This document shows, piece by piece, positions 18,634 to 28,711 of a stretch of 64,000 bases of DNA. Both the position numbers and the translations under genes were made by a program. The notes beneath the pieces are model-generated. The model was not told the origin of the DNA. It saw only the letters and a program-made list of their open reading frames with translations, and did no database searches. Source of the DNA: an uncultured Bacteroidales bacterium (GTDB lineage Bacteria > Bacteroidota > Bacteroidia > Bacteroidales > CAIXZF01); the NCBI GenBank assembly GCA_903923925.1, contig CAIXZF010000072.1:62001-126000 (forward strand). Direction: 5' to 3'. Position 1 is the stretch's first letter; every line of letters begins with the position of its first letter.

Positions 18634-19965
18634 TTGGAGAAAACACCCCGTTACCGGGAAATCTGGTCGATCTCTTATCCTATAATTCTGGCCCTTGTTG
18701 CTCAAAATGTAATTAATGTTACAGATACTGCATTCCTGGGGCGTTTAGGAGAGGTTGAGCTTGGTGCTTCAGCTATTGCAGGTTTGTTTTATATTTCACT
18801 TTTTATGCTGGGGTATGGTTTTGCAACAGGAACACAGATTCTTGTTGCAAGGCGATTCGGAGAAAAAAGGAAAAGTGAAATTGGCACCATTGTCGATCAT
18901 GGTTTTTACTTTCTCTTTGCCTTGGCAATATTCCTTTTCTTTGTGATTCGATTGCTTTCTCCTGCTTTTATGGAGCGGTTTATTGCATCCGAAGCCATTC
19001 GGCATGCCTCTTTAGAATTCCTCCGGTATAGAATCTGGGGAATATTTTTCGCCTTTATTAATGTGCTTATCCGTGCCTTCTATATTGGGATCACAGATAC
19101 AAAGTATTTAACCATGAATGCTGTACTTATGGCCGTGGTAAATGTAATCCTGGGATATGCATTAATTTTCGGGAATTTTGGAATGCCTAAAATGGGAATA
19201 GCTGGGGCCGGACTGGCATCCGTAATTGCTGAAGCCAGCGCAGCTCTATTCTTTCTTATCCTGACTTTCCGCAAGAAATATATCAGCACTTACAACATTT
19301 TCCGATTTCCGAAACCAGATTTGGGAATTATTCGCAAAACCCTGAGCATCAGCATTTATATCATGGCTCAGTTCTTTATTTCGTTGGGGGGATGGTTTGT
19401 TTTCTTTATTATAATTGAAAAGATGGGTGAGCGTTCGCTGGCAATCTCTAATATTATCAGAAGTGCCTATATGGTGATGATGCTTCCTGTATGGGCTTTG
19501 GGTTCAACTGCAAGCAGCCTTGTAAGTCAGGCAATTGGTGCAGGTAAGCACGACTTTGTTATTCCTATCATTACTAAAGTTTGTAAGTTAAGCGTATCTA
19601 TTGTTGCTTTTGTGGTTCTGATTTCTCTTGGTTTTCCAAAGCAAATCATCTCAATTTATACAAATGATGCTTCGCTTATTCAGCACACCATACCATCGCT
19701 TTATGTGATAATGGGAGCATTGCTGTTATTTTCACTGATGCAGGTTATGTTTAGTGGTGTGAGCGGAACTGCAAATACAAATGTTGCTATGGGTATAGAA
19801 ATAGCCACAATTACCATTTATTTATTTTTTACGTGGCTCATTGCTGTGCGTCTCACTCAGCCTATTGAGATTGTATGGTGTGCAGAATACATCTACTTTA
19901 TGAGCTTAGGAACCTTATCATTTTTCTATCTGCGTTTCGGGAATTGGCGGAAAAAAGTTATTTGA
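18634..19965 (+). CDS. MATE family efflux transporter
   Basis: 443 aa, about 12 TM; 'EIWSISYPIILALVAQNVINVTDTAFLGRLGEVELGASAIAG'; TTG start. Confidence 0.93.
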   Translation: MEKTPRYREIWSISYPIILALVAQNVINVTDTAFLGRLGEVELGASAIAGLFYISLFMLGYGFATGTQILVARRFGEKRKSEIGTIVDHGFYFLFALAIFLFFVIRLLSPAFMERFIASEAIRHASLEFLRYRIWGIFFAFINVLIRAFYIGITDTKYLTMNAVLMAVVNVILGYALIFGNFGMPKMGIAGAGLASVIAEASAALFFLILTFRKKYISTYNIFRFPKPDLGIIRKTLSISIYIMAQFFISLGGWFVFFIIIEKMGERSLAISNIIRSAYMVMMLPVWALGSTASSLVSQAIGAGKHDFVIPIITKVCKLSVSIVAFVVLISLGFPKQIISIYTNDASLIQHTIPSLYVIMGALLLFSLMQVMFSGVSGTANTNVAMGIEIATITIYLFFTWLIAVRLTQPIEIVWCAEYIYFMSLGTLSFFYLRFGNWRKKVI

Positions 19966-20003
19966 TAGCATTTTTGTTACATTTGCTTCAAACTATTTAC
20001 TTA

Positions 20004-20765
20004 ATGCCAGAAAAAATAGCCGGTCTTTCTGTAGTTATCATCACCCTGAATGAAGAAAAAAACATAGGGCGTTGTTTGGAATCTGTTAAAGATATTGCTG
20101 ACGAAATTGTTATAATTGATTCATATTCAAAAGATAAGACAAAAGAAATCTGTATAGCAGCAGGGGCTGTTTTTATTGAAAATCCATTCATAGGGCATAT
20201 TGAACAAAAGAACATTGCCCTGGAGAAGGCCTCCTATAATTATATCCTTTCAGTAGATGCAGACGAAGCTTTGACTGAAGAACTCCGGCAAAATATTCTA
20301 CTAATCAAAAATAACTGGACAAAGGATTCCTATTCCTTTAACAGGCTTACCAACTATTGCGGGAAATGGATACGGCATTGTGGCTGGTACCCTGATGCAA
20401 AAGTCAGGTTGATCGACAGGAGGAAGGCCTGCTGGGGTGGTGTTAATCCACATGATATGATGATTGTTCAGGAAGGAGCCACAACTGCTCACCTCAGAGG
20501 CGACTTGTTGCATTATTCTTATTATTCAATTACCGACCATATAAAGCAAATTGATTATTTCACTACTATATCTGCTAATCTGCTGTTTCAAAAAGGAAGA
20601 AAAGTTGGCTTGCTAAAACTCTGGACCTGCATTCCTATTCGCTTTTTCAGGGATTATTTTCTTAATCTTGGGATACTTGATGGCTATTACGGATTTGTTA
20701 TAAGTCGTTTGAATGCATGGGCAACATTTATTAAATACATCAAGCTGAAGAGTTTGTACAAATAA
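20004..20765 (+). CDS. Glycosyltransferase family 2 (WaaE/KdtX-like)
   Basis: 'LSVVIITLNEEKNIGRCLESVKDIADEIVIIDSYSKDKT', 'SVDADEAL'; ATG at 20004 chosen over the longer track ORF (19875) that overlaps the MATE gene. Confidence 0.88.
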   Translation: MPEKIAGLSVVIITLNEEKNIGRCLESVKDIADEIVIIDSYSKDKTKEICIAAGAVFIENPFIGHIEQKNIALEKASYNYILSVDADEALTEELRQNILLIKNNWTKDSYSFNRLTNYCGKWIRHCGWYPDAKVRLIDRRKACWGGVNPHDMMIVQEGATTAHLRGDLLHYSYYSITDHIKQIDYFTTISANLLFQKGRKVGLLKLWTCIPIRFFRDYFLNLGILDGYYGFVISRLNAWATFIKYIKLKSLYK

Positions 20766-20772
20766 CTATGGT

Positions 20773-21714
20773 ATGGCAAATGAGATCATTGGTGAATGTG
20801 AATGGTTGGTTTTAGTTAATCCGCATGCCGGCGACAGCAAAGGTTTGCACGATTGGGATGAGATCTCAGCATTACTTACAAAATATGGAATCCAATACCA
20901 TCACAGGTTTACGGAATATGCCCGGCATGCAGTTACACTCATTCAGGAACTTATAAAACATGGTTGTCATAAAATAATTCTGGTTGGTGGAGATGGTTTT
21001 CTGAATGAGGCTGTTAACGGAATTTTCACCCAAACAGATATAGACACCAGGAATATTACCCTGGCAATGATTCCAGTTGGAACAGGGAATGATTGGGTAA
21101 GGTCTTTTAACATTCCATTTGATTATGAAGGGGCAGTAAAAGTCATAAAAGAAGGAAAAACGATAATGCATGATATCGGGCGTGTCTTTTATTTTATAAA
21201 CAACGCTGAATACTCCTGGTATTTTATCAATATGTGCGGTATTGGATTTGATGCTGAGGTTAATAAAAAGGTAAACGCTGATAAAGGACATGGGAGAACC
21301 GGCCCTCTGAAGTATCAGTATCATATTTTCACAACACTCATTGGCTATCATACTACGCAGATAAGTCTTAATATCGACGGAAAATCCCATCAGCATGAAG
21401 TATTCAGCATGAATGTCGGCATTGCAAAATATAATGGAGGTGGTATGAAACAGTTGCCCGATGCAGTTGTTGATGACGGGATTTTTGATATTACAATAAT
21501 CGGTAAGATCTCGAGGCTGAAGGTTGCCCGTCATGTGAAAGACCTTTACGATGGCTCATACATAAATCTGCCTGAAGTTACTACCTATGCAGGTGCAGAT
21601 ATCCGCATTGATTCTGAACCAAAAGTATGGCTCGAAGGTGATGGAGAATCACTGGGGCATACACCATTCAGGTTTGAAATACTACCACAGGCAATCCGGG
21701 TAGTGAAAGGCTAA
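20773..21714 (+). CDS. Diacylglycerol/lipid kinase family protein
   Basis: 'VLVNPHAGDSKG', 'ILVGGDGFLNEAVNGI', 'IPVGTGNDWVRSF'. Confidence 0.92.
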   Translation: MANEIIGECEWLVLVNPHAGDSKGLHDWDEISALLTKYGIQYHHRFTEYARHAVTLIQELIKHGCHKIILVGGDGFLNEAVNGIFTQTDIDTRNITLAMIPVGTGNDWVRSFNIPFDYEGAVKVIKEGKTIMHDIGRVFYFINNAEYSWYFINMCGIGFDAEVNKKVNADKGHGRTGPLKYQYHIFTTLIGYHTTQISLNIDGKSHQHEVFSMNVGIAKYNGGGMKQLPDAVVDDGIFDITIIGKISRLKVARHVKDLYDGSYINLPEVTTYAGADIRIDSEPKVWLEGDGESLGHTPFRFEILPQAIRVVKG

Positions 21715-21751
21715 GAACTAAAATAAACAAATTCAATACTATCGGGCAGAT

Positions 21752-22693
21752 ATGAAAAAACTTTACAAAGCTTTCATTTTCATGGTTTTGTTATCAGTTC
21801 CAGCCATGCTTTCGGGACAGCCTTATGTTGATTTACTTAGTATCCAGAAAAATTGGTATAATAACACGACCTATAAGAACGACCCCAATGCAAGCCTCGA
21901 TCATGCCCTTACCAATGTAAGTCTCTTACTTCCGTATGTTTTTAAAAACGGGAATAAACTGATATTTGGTTTAGACTATCTCGAGAATAGCTTTCGCTAC
22001 AAATCAGATACGTCCTTTCATACTTACCTTGAAATGCAAACCATAGCAGCAGGGTTTATAAAAAAATGGAAGGGTACTCCCTGGACAACAACCTTTATGG
22101 TTCTTCCACATATTGCGGCAGCCTTAAAATATGCAGAAAGTAGCGATTATCAGCTCGGTTGCATGGGAATGCTTACATACAAGAAGAGAAATAGTCTGAA
22201 GTTTAAATTTGGATTGTACTATAACCCTGAATTTTATGGGAATAACTTCAAGCCCTTACTTGGAATCGACTGGAAAATAACGGACAGATTGTATATGTTT
22301 GGTGTTTTGCCAGGTAGTATGAATTTTGAATACAGGCTTTCTGATCGTTTTTTTACCGGATTGGCATACAGGAACAACACATTTACCTACCATGTAAACA
22401 ACGGACCAAAAGATATTTATATCCTCGACGGGAATTTCGATCTTGGGAATAATCATTTATATACCTTCATTCATGCATATCTTACGAAAAATCTTGTAAT
22501 ATATGCCGGTGCAGGTATCACTTTATTCCATTATTATCAATTGTATAATGATGATAATGAGAAGCTTACTAAAAGTAATATAACTTATAAAGTCTATAAT
22601 GAAGTCAGGGACGGGGCTTTTTTTCAACTTGGTGCTGCCTTTAGATTAAGGCTGGATAAAGATTACGCAGAATCGTCGGAGAAGCAACTTTAG
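21752..22693 (+). CDS. Hypothetical outer-membrane beta-barrel-like protein
   Basis: Signal peptide and alternating aromatic beta-strand pattern. Confidence 0.65.
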   Translation: MKKLYKAFIFMVLLSVPAMLSGQPYVDLLSIQKNWYNNTTYKNDPNASLDHALTNVSLLLPYVFKNGNKLIFGLDYLENSFRYKSDTSFHTYLEMQTIAAGFIKKWKGTPWTTTFMVLPHIAAALKYAESSDYQLGCMGMLTYKKRNSLKFKFGLYYNPEFYGNNFKPLLGIDWKITDRLYMFGVLPGSMNFEYRLSDRFFTGLAYRNNTFTYHVNNGPKDIYILDGNFDLGNNHLYTFIHAYLTKNLVIYAGAGITLFHYYQLYNDDNEKLTKSNITYKVYNEVRDGAFFQLGAAFRLRLDKDYAESSEKQL

Positions 22694-22718
22694 GTATAAT
22701 ACTTTTGATTCAGGGAAT

Positions 22719-24020
22719 ATGAAGATAGAAACCATTGAAAAAGGAAATCCAAAAGTTATCAGAGGTTGGGTAATGTACGACTGGGCAAATTCAGTGTATC
22801 AACTTACAATAGCTTCTGCGATTTTTCCGATCTATTACAGCAAGATTACGCTGGTTGGCGGTAGCGACGTCGTATCGTTTTTTGGTATCAAGATCATTAA
22901 TACAGTTTTGTATTCATGGGCTATAGCAGCTGCATATCTCTTGATGGCTTTGTTGTCGCCCATGTTTTCAGCCATTGCAGATTATACTGGCAGAAGAAAG
23001 ACCTTTATGAAGGTCTTTACCTGGATTGGCGCATGGAGTTGTGGATTCCTGTTTTTTTTCACTAAGGATACACTTGAGTTTGGAATTATAACCTTTTTTA
23101 TGGCTTGGTTAGGATATTGCGGCAGCCTGGTTTTTTACAATTCATTCTTACCGGTTATTGCAGAACCTGAAGATCAGGATCGCATAAGCGCCAGAGGATA
23201 TTCTATGGGTTACCTGGGAGGTGTTGTTCTGCTTATTATTAATCTGCTTGTAGTGTTAAAGCCCATGTGGTTCGGGATTACAGATCCTACCTTACCTGCC
23301 AGGCTGGCATTTCTGTCCGTTTTCCTGTGGTGGATAGGATTTTCTCAAATAACATTTTTAGCATTGCCGAAATACACATATGGAAAAAGAGGAGGGAAGA
23401 ACTATTTGTTAAATGGGTATTCTGAACTAAGAGTAGTGTGGAGACAACTTCGCCAATCTAAAGTAATGGTAACGTATCTTATAGCCTTCTTTTTTATGAA
23501 TAGTGGTATACTAACTGTTATGTTCATGGCGGCTACTTATGGCGAAAAGCAGTTACATCTTGGCGAATCTGTCTTAATAGGGACCATTCTGGGCATTCAG
23601 TTACTCGGAATTGCAGGTGCATGGTCTTTTTCCCGTATATCCTCTTTAATCGGCAATATTCCTACATTAATAATTACCGTATTTGCCTGGGTAATAATTT
23701 GTATTGGAGCGTATTCAATTTCCAGTGCTGTGGGCTTTGTAATTGTAGCCTGTTTTGTGGGTCTGGTAATGGGAGGATCTCAGTCGCTTGCACGTTCAAC
23801 GTATTCTAAAATGCTACCTGAAACCCAGGATCACACCTCGTTTTTCAGCTTTTACGATGTAATGGAAAAATTGGCAACAGTTGCCGGATTGTTCAGTTTT
23901 GGAATTATAGAAGCTATAACAGGCAACATGAAAGATTCTGTGCTGTCTGTTGTTTCATTCTTTATAGTTGGCCTCACATTTCTTCTGATAGTATGGCGAC
24001 TGGAGAAACCATCGGAATAA
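22719..24020 (+). CDS. MFS transporter, UMF1/Atg22-like
   Basis: 'RGWVMYDWANSVYQLTIASAIFPIYY' N-terminus and 'GLVMGGSQSLARSTYSKMLPE'. Confidence 0.9.
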   Translation: MKIETIEKGNPKVIRGWVMYDWANSVYQLTIASAIFPIYYSKITLVGGSDVVSFFGIKIINTVLYSWAIAAAYLLMALLSPMFSAIADYTGRRKTFMKVFTWIGAWSCGFLFFFTKDTLEFGIITFFMAWLGYCGSLVFYNSFLPVIAEPEDQDRISARGYSMGYLGGVVLLIINLLVVLKPMWFGITDPTLPARLAFLSVFLWWIGFSQITFLALPKYTYGKRGGKNYLLNGYSELRVVWRQLRQSKVMVTYLIAFFFMNSGILTVMFMAATYGEKQLHLGESVLIGTILGIQLLGIAGAWSFSRISSLIGNIPTLIITVFAWVIICIGAYSISSAVGFVIVACFVGLVMGGSQSLARSTYSKMLPETQDHTSFFSFYDVMEKLATVAGLFSFGIIEAITGNMKDSVLSVVSFFIVGLTFLLIVWRLEKPSE

Positions 24021-24051
24021 AAAACAATTCAGAAATCGCTATTTTATCTGA

Positions 24052-25776
24052 TTATTCCACCCAGGTTTTTAATTCCTCTATTTTAAGGGCTGCTACATCC
24101 AGTTTCATTTTTTTGCGCATCCCATTAAGATCATTGAAAAGCTTGTTGATGTTGGCTTCTCTGAGCGCTGATGGGCTTCCGATTCCAAGTTTAACAAGAA
24201 TTGATGCCCAGGCTTCAGGAACAACAGTATCCTGGAAGGGATTCGCAGAGTCCGACACATGCGCTTCAATAACTTCAGGGCGCATCTGAGGAAAAAACAA
24301 CACTTCCTGGATCGATGGAGAATTGGTTATTATCATTGAGAGCCGGTCGATACCGATTCCAAGGCCTGCTGTTGGAGGCATTCCGTATTCGAGAGCCCGA
24401 AGGAAGTCCTCATCAAGTACCATGGATTCCTGGTCGCCACGTTTTCCCAGCTCAAGCTGTGATTCGAACCGCTGGCGCTGATCGATTGGGTCGTTAAGCT
24501 CGGAGAAAGAATTGCAGATTTCTTTCCCGTTACAAATGGCCTCGAAACGTTCTACCAAACCTGCTTTTGAACGGTGCTTCTTAGCTAAGGGTGACATTTC
24601 GACGGGATAATCCGTAATGAAAGTTGGCTGAATTAAGTAAGGTTCACATTTCTCACCGAAAATCTCGTCGATGAGCTTTCCTTTACCCATACTGGCATCA
24701 ACATTTACTCCGAATTTTGTTGCAACTGCCACGAGTTCAGTTTCCTCCATCATAGAGATATCAATACTGGTGAAGTGTTCGATGGCTTCAAACATTGTAA
24801 AACGCTGCCATGGTCTTTTGAAATCTATATCATTCTCACCTACTCTGATTATTGTTGAACCATAAACATCCAAAGCGATTTTTTCTACCATTTCCTCCAC
24901 AAGGTTCATCATCCATTCATAGTCCTTGTAAGCTACATAAAGTTCCATCTGAGTAAATTCCGGATTATGAAAGCGATCCATTCCTTCATTTCTGAAATCC
25001 TTGGAGAACTCATAAACACCATCAAACCCACCCACTATTAGCCGCTTGAGGTACAGCTCATTGGCAATGCGGAGGTAAAGTGGCATATCCAGTGTATTGT
25101 GATGCGTTTTAAACGGCCTTGCTGCAGCGCCTCCATAAAGAGGCTGGAGCACAGGAGTTTCGACTTCAAGGTACCCGCCTCGGTTGAGGAATTCGCGCAT
25201 GGAATTCACGATACGGGTACGTTTAATGAAAATGTCTCTTACTTCCGGGTTTACAATTAAATCAACATAGCGTTGACGGTATCTCTGCTCAGGATCACTA
25301 AAAGCATCAAAAACAACATCGTCTTTTTCTTTAACTACAGGCAGGGGTTTTAGTGATTTACAAAGGACCTTATATTCTCTTACGTGAATAGTAAGTTCTC
25401 CCATCTGAGTGTAGAAAGCATAACCTTTTATCCCGATAATGTCGCCGATATCCAGTAAACGCTTGAAAACAGTGTTATACATTGTTTTATCCTCACCGGG
25501 GCATATGTCATCTCTTTTAAAATACAGTTGGATTCTGCCACTGGAGTCCTGAATTTCGGCAAAAGCAGCCGCTCCCATAATGCGTCGGGTCATAATGCGC
25601 CCTGCAATGCTGATATCCTGGTAGAGGCTATTGTCGTTAGGGAACTTTTCAAGAATTTCTTTTGAAGTAGCATTTATAGCGTAAGTTTCTGCCGGGTAAG
25701 GCTCAATGCCAAGGTTTCTCATTTCTTCAAGCGCATTTCTGCGAAACATTTCCTGATCAGAAAGTTGGATGCTCAT
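24052..25776 (-). CDS. lysS: Lysine--tRNA ligase
   Basis: Class II motifs '[23 protein letters not shown]' and '[13 protein letters not shown]'; ATG at 25776 ([11 protein letters not shown]) preferred over the longer track start. Confidence 0.96.
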   Translation of the reverse strand: MSIQLSDQEMFRRNALEEMRNLGIEPYPAETYAINATSKEILEKFPNDNSLYQDISIAGRIMTRRIMGAAAFAEIQDSSGRIQLYFKRDDICPGEDKTMYNTVFKRLLDIGDIIGIKGYAFYTQMGELTIHVREYKVLCKSLKPLPVVKEKDDVVFDAFSDPEQRYRQRYVDLIVNPEVRDIFIKRTRIVNSMREFLNRGGYLEVETPVLQPLYGGAAARPFKTHHNTLDMPLYLRIANELYLKRLIVGGFDGVYEFSKDFRNEGMDRFHNPEFTQMELYVAYKDYEWMMNLVEEMVEKIALDVYGSTIIRVGENDIDFKRPWQRFTMFEAIEHFTSIDISMMEETELVAVATKFGVNVDASMGKGKLIDEIFGEKCEPYLIQPTFITDYPVEMSPLAKKHRSKAGLVERFEAICNGKEICNSFSELNDPIDQRQRFESQLELGKRGDQESMVLDEDFLRALEYGMPPTAGLGIGIDRLSMIITNSPSIQEVLFFPQMRPEVIEAHVSDSANPFQDTVVPEAWASILVKLGIGSPSALREANINKLFNDLNGMRKKMKLDVAALKIEELKTWVE

Positions 25777-25926
25777 AAACTTTTTTTTGGGCTGCAAAGA
25801 TACTAAATAACTACCCATTTCAAGTACCTAAAGCAGTATGCGATTTAAAAAATAACTACCTTTCGAATTATTATTGCTAAATTTCAATTTCGTATAAAAC
25901 ATTGATAAACAGGAATATAATTGTAA

Positions 25927-27297
25927 ATGGGATTGAAAAAAAGCATAATTGGAAGTTGGAATAAGCTCAGTAGCTGGAAGAAAGTCTGGATAACAGGGCT
26001 CTTATTTGTTGCTGCAAATCTTACATTTTCGAATTGGTTGCTGGTTAACTGGCAGGGTTTGATGTGGTCCGACATGGCTGGCTATTACCAATGGCTTCCG
26101 GCTGTTTTTATAAAACATGATATTTTAGCTCAGCCCTATGCTTTCTATCTTCCTTATGGTACTCCATTCAATCGATACACATATGGTGTGTCTATATTGA
26201 TATTGCCTTTCTTCCTGGTATCTCATCTGTATTCATTAATAATGGGATTGCCAACCGATGGGAGATCAGCTGTTTATGGTGCATCGATAGTAGCTGCTGC
26301 AATTACCTGGTGTTATGTTGGCTTATACCTGCTTTACCGGGAATTAAAAAAACAATTCCCGGCCAAGGCCTCGTTTATCACCGTATTTATGCTGTTTTTT
26401 GCAAGCAACATCTTTTATTATTCGGATATTGAGTCGGGGATGTCGCATGTATTTGGGTTCTTTCTAGTGGCATGGATTGTTTTTTCTACACCTCGCTTCT
26501 GGGCTAAGCCGAATGTGCGAAATTCAATCTGGCTTGCAATACCACTTGGAATTGCAGTATTGATAAGGCCTACAAATCTGGTACTCTCTTTTTATATCAT
26601 TCTCTATGGTATTCATTCTTTTAAGGCTCTTAAAGAAAGAATTGCTGCGGTTTTCGGAATGTGGGACAGCTGGTTGATTTTTTTTGTAATAGGTATTTTA
26701 TTCTGGATCCCCCAAAGTTATTACTGGCATGCAACTACCGGTGATTGGATCACTTATCCTTACAAATATTCGTTTACACCCAACGAGACTTTCAGAAATC
26801 TGGAAAGTCCGAAAATTTTCCAGGTTTTACTAAGCCCAAGGAGTGGCTGGCTACTCTATAGTCCGTTTATGATACTTGCTGTAATTGGTCTTTATAAGTG
26901 TGCCCGCCTGAACAAATTCAATATCTGGGGAATTTTGCTGCCTTTCCTTCTGATACTCTATTTCGATGCAAGTTGGTGGATCTTTACATTTGCCTGTAGT
27001 TTTGGTTACAGAGCACTTATAGAAACCTATCCTCTGCTTGTAATTCCTTTAGGTCTGATCGTCACACAGATACTAGCTTACCGGAAAGTTGCAGCAAAGA
27101 TTACAGTGATATTTTTTGCCTGTATCCTTTTATATACTAATGTCAGGATGTCGTACATTTACAATAAAGCACCCTGCTGGGACGGGAAAAACTGGGGCTG
27201 GCCACAGTATAACCTTATATGGAATAAGGTCTTCTGGTTGTCAAATTACAGAAACGATATTCCACCCTGCGATTTGGAAGAAGCGAAACCTGAATAA
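25927..27297 (+). CDS. Polytopic membrane protein, glycosyltransferase-39/PMT-like
   Basis: 456 aa, about 10 TM; 'DMAGYYQWLPAVFI' and 'IRPTNLVLSFYI' resemble GT-C glycosyltransferases. Confidence 0.6.
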   Translation: MGLKKSIIGSWNKLSSWKKVWITGLLFVAANLTFSNWLLVNWQGLMWSDMAGYYQWLPAVFIKHDILAQPYAFYLPYGTPFNRYTYGVSILILPFFLVSHLYSLIMGLPTDGRSAVYGASIVAAAITWCYVGLYLLYRELKKQFPAKASFITVFMLFFASNIFYYSDIESGMSHVFGFFLVAWIVFSTPRFWAKPNVRNSIWLAIPLGIAVLIRPTNLVLSFYIILYGIHSFKALKERIAAVFGMWDSWLIFFVIGILFWIPQSYYWHATTGDWITYPYKYSFTPNETFRNLESPKIFQVLLSPRSGWLLYSPFMILAVIGLYKCARLNKFNIWGILLPFLLILYFDASWWIFTFACSFGYRALIETYPLLVIPLGLIVTQILAYRKVAAKITVIFFACILLYTNVRMSYIYNKAPCWDGKNWGWPQYNLIWNKVFWLSNYRNDIPPCDLEEAKPE

Positions 27298-27346
27298 TTA
27301 GGGACAACAAGTAAAACCTGGCAAATAATAGAATACCAAACAAATT

Positions 27347-27367
27347 TCATTTATCTCCTACGGAGAA
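27347..27367 (+). repeat. 21-bp hairpin repeat, copy 1 (TCATTTATCTCCTACGGAGAA)
   Basis: Exact duplicate at 27398-27418; internal TCTCC-TAC-GGAGA hairpin. Confidence 0.85.
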
Positions 27368-27397
27368 AAAATATTTCGTTGCCTATCCATTCTATTG

Positions 27398-27418
27398 TCA
27401 TTTATCTCCTACGGAGAA
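27398..27418 (+). repeat. 21-bp hairpin repeat, copy 2
   Basis: Identical to 27347-27367; inverted relatives at 48758-48777 and 48811-48829. Confidence 0.85.
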
Positions 27419-27433
27419 TTCAATATAAAAACT

Positions 27434-27495
27434 ATTGAAACATCGAATTGAAACATCGAATTGAAAATAATCTGGAATAATCTGGAATAATCTGG
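27434..27495. repeat. Short tandem repeats: ATTGAAACATCGA x2.5 then AATAATCTGG x3
   Basis: Direct reading of the sequence; two adjacent perfect microsatellite-like arrays. Confidence 0.9.
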
Positions 27496-27587
27496 AATAT
27501 AAGCTTTCTTTGAAGAATTATCAAAATAACTTCCTCAAAACAGTATCAATCCCTTTTAGACGTGATAACTAATTGCTGCAAACATAG

Positions 27588-27602
27588 GGCTCCGCTGGAG
27601 CC
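27588..27602. repeat. Palindrome GGCTCC-GCT-GGAGCC
   Basis: Perfect 6-bp stem with 3-nt loop; same stem/loop layout as the TCTCC-TAC-GGAGA repeats. Confidence 0.7.
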
Positions 27603-27688
27603 AGTTGCAATTTTGTTATTAAGTGAGCAATTTCAAAATATCACGACATTCATTGATTTAATTGAGGAATTATTCCTTTCTTAAAATC

Positions 27689-27950
27689 TCAAAGAGAAAT
27701 TTGCAACAAATCATTCGCAAGCTGGTGAAGTCCTAATTCAATCTTTTTCGACTGGGCTGGACGTGGATGTTTTAAGCCAGATGCGTATTGGCTTTTATTT
27801 CATCAATTGTTGAAGCTGTGCTAACACAGCCAGGAAGTATAGGAATATAAGCTGAATATCCTGTATTTGATTTTTCGATGATGATGACGACCTTTTCCAT
27901 GTTGTCTTTCCTTTATATTAATCCTGCCTGCTTTAAAATTGAGTTTTGCA
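27689..27950 (-). pseudogene. Decayed hicAB toxin-antitoxin remnant
   Basis: Minus strand: '..NSILKQAGLI*' (hicA-like 3' stub, stop at 27913-27915), then ATG 27900 'MEKVVIIIEKSNTGYSAYIPILPGCVSTASTIDEIKANTHLA*' (hicB-like N-terminus, stop 27772-27774), then an out-of-frame '..SKKIELGLHQLANDLLQISL*' tail ending 27689. Confidence 0.7.
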
Positions 27951-27966
27951 CTAAAAATAATGATAA

Positions 27967-28701
27967 TCACTCCAGCACTTTTTCAAGGATTGCGGGCGAT
28001 TTCATTTCCTGGAAGCCATTCAGCTGAAGCCTGTAATATTCAACTACTTTCTGCAGGAGTTCTCTGCGGGTTGTATTATTGATATTCAATAATTTAATTT
28101 CGTTATAATTGTTGTTGCTAAGTTCATGTATCCACAAACTCAGCGGGAACTCTGCGAAATGTGTATGATTTGGACAGGTTCTGCAAAAAACTCCTTCTTT
28201 CAGATCGAAAACCTGGTTTTGCTGATCATAATTATCCATTGGCCGAAAACCCAATTGACGTGTAAACTGAATTGCAAACCATAAATGGAAATTTATACAA
28301 TCATCTATAAGTAAATCAAACATCTCAATAGAAGCAAGCAGGAAAGAAAAGAGTTCCGGATTTGCTTCTTCCTCTCTTAATGACTTGTAAATAAGTTCAT
28401 TAACAAAAAGAGCAATACTCCTTTTCCGCATGTCAAAAGGAATACTTTGAAATGGCTGATAGAGACTTACTTCCTTAGCTACCTGGAGATCTGATTTTTC
28501 TTTTAAGTTGAAAACGATTTCCAGTAAGCTTAAATGTTCGAAAAGGTTAGGACTTATTCGATGTTTCTGTTTTCGTACACCCTTGAAAATAAAAGATTTA
28601 AGGCCATATTCTTCGGTATAAATCTTTACAATCAGGCTCGACTCACTAAACTTGATCTGGTGAAGTACAATTCCGCGGGTTTTACAGAAAGTAGAAGGCA
28701 A
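27967..28701 (-). CDS. recO: DNA repair protein RecO
   Basis: 'TRGIVLHQIKFSESSLIVKIYTEEYGLKSFIFKGVRK' N-terminal OB fold; Bacteroidota-type RecO length. Confidence 0.92.
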   Translation of the reverse strand: MPSTFCKTRGIVLHQIKFSESSLIVKIYTEEYGLKSFIFKGVRKQKHRISPNLFEHLSLLEIVFNLKEKSDLQVAKEVSLYQPFQSIPFDMRKRSIALFVNELIYKSLREEEANPELFSFLLASIEMFDLLIDDCINFHLWFAIQFTRQLGFRPMDNYDQQNQVFDLKEGVFCRTCPNHTHFAEFPLSLWIHELSNNNYNEIKLLNINNTTRRELLQKVVEYYRLQLNGFQEMKSPAILEKVLE

Positions 28702-28711
28702 AAGGTTCAGA

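Noticed and set aside
19875-20003. Track start for the glycosyltransferase (19875)
   Set aside because: Overlaps the MATE gene by about 90 bp and encodes unrelated sequence; ATG 20004 begins directly before the conserved GT2 fold.
27347-27418. Possible CRISPR array from the exact 21-bp duplicate
   Set aside because: Only two copies, 51-bp period, and related hairpins elsewhere in inverted orientation; no cas genes in the window.
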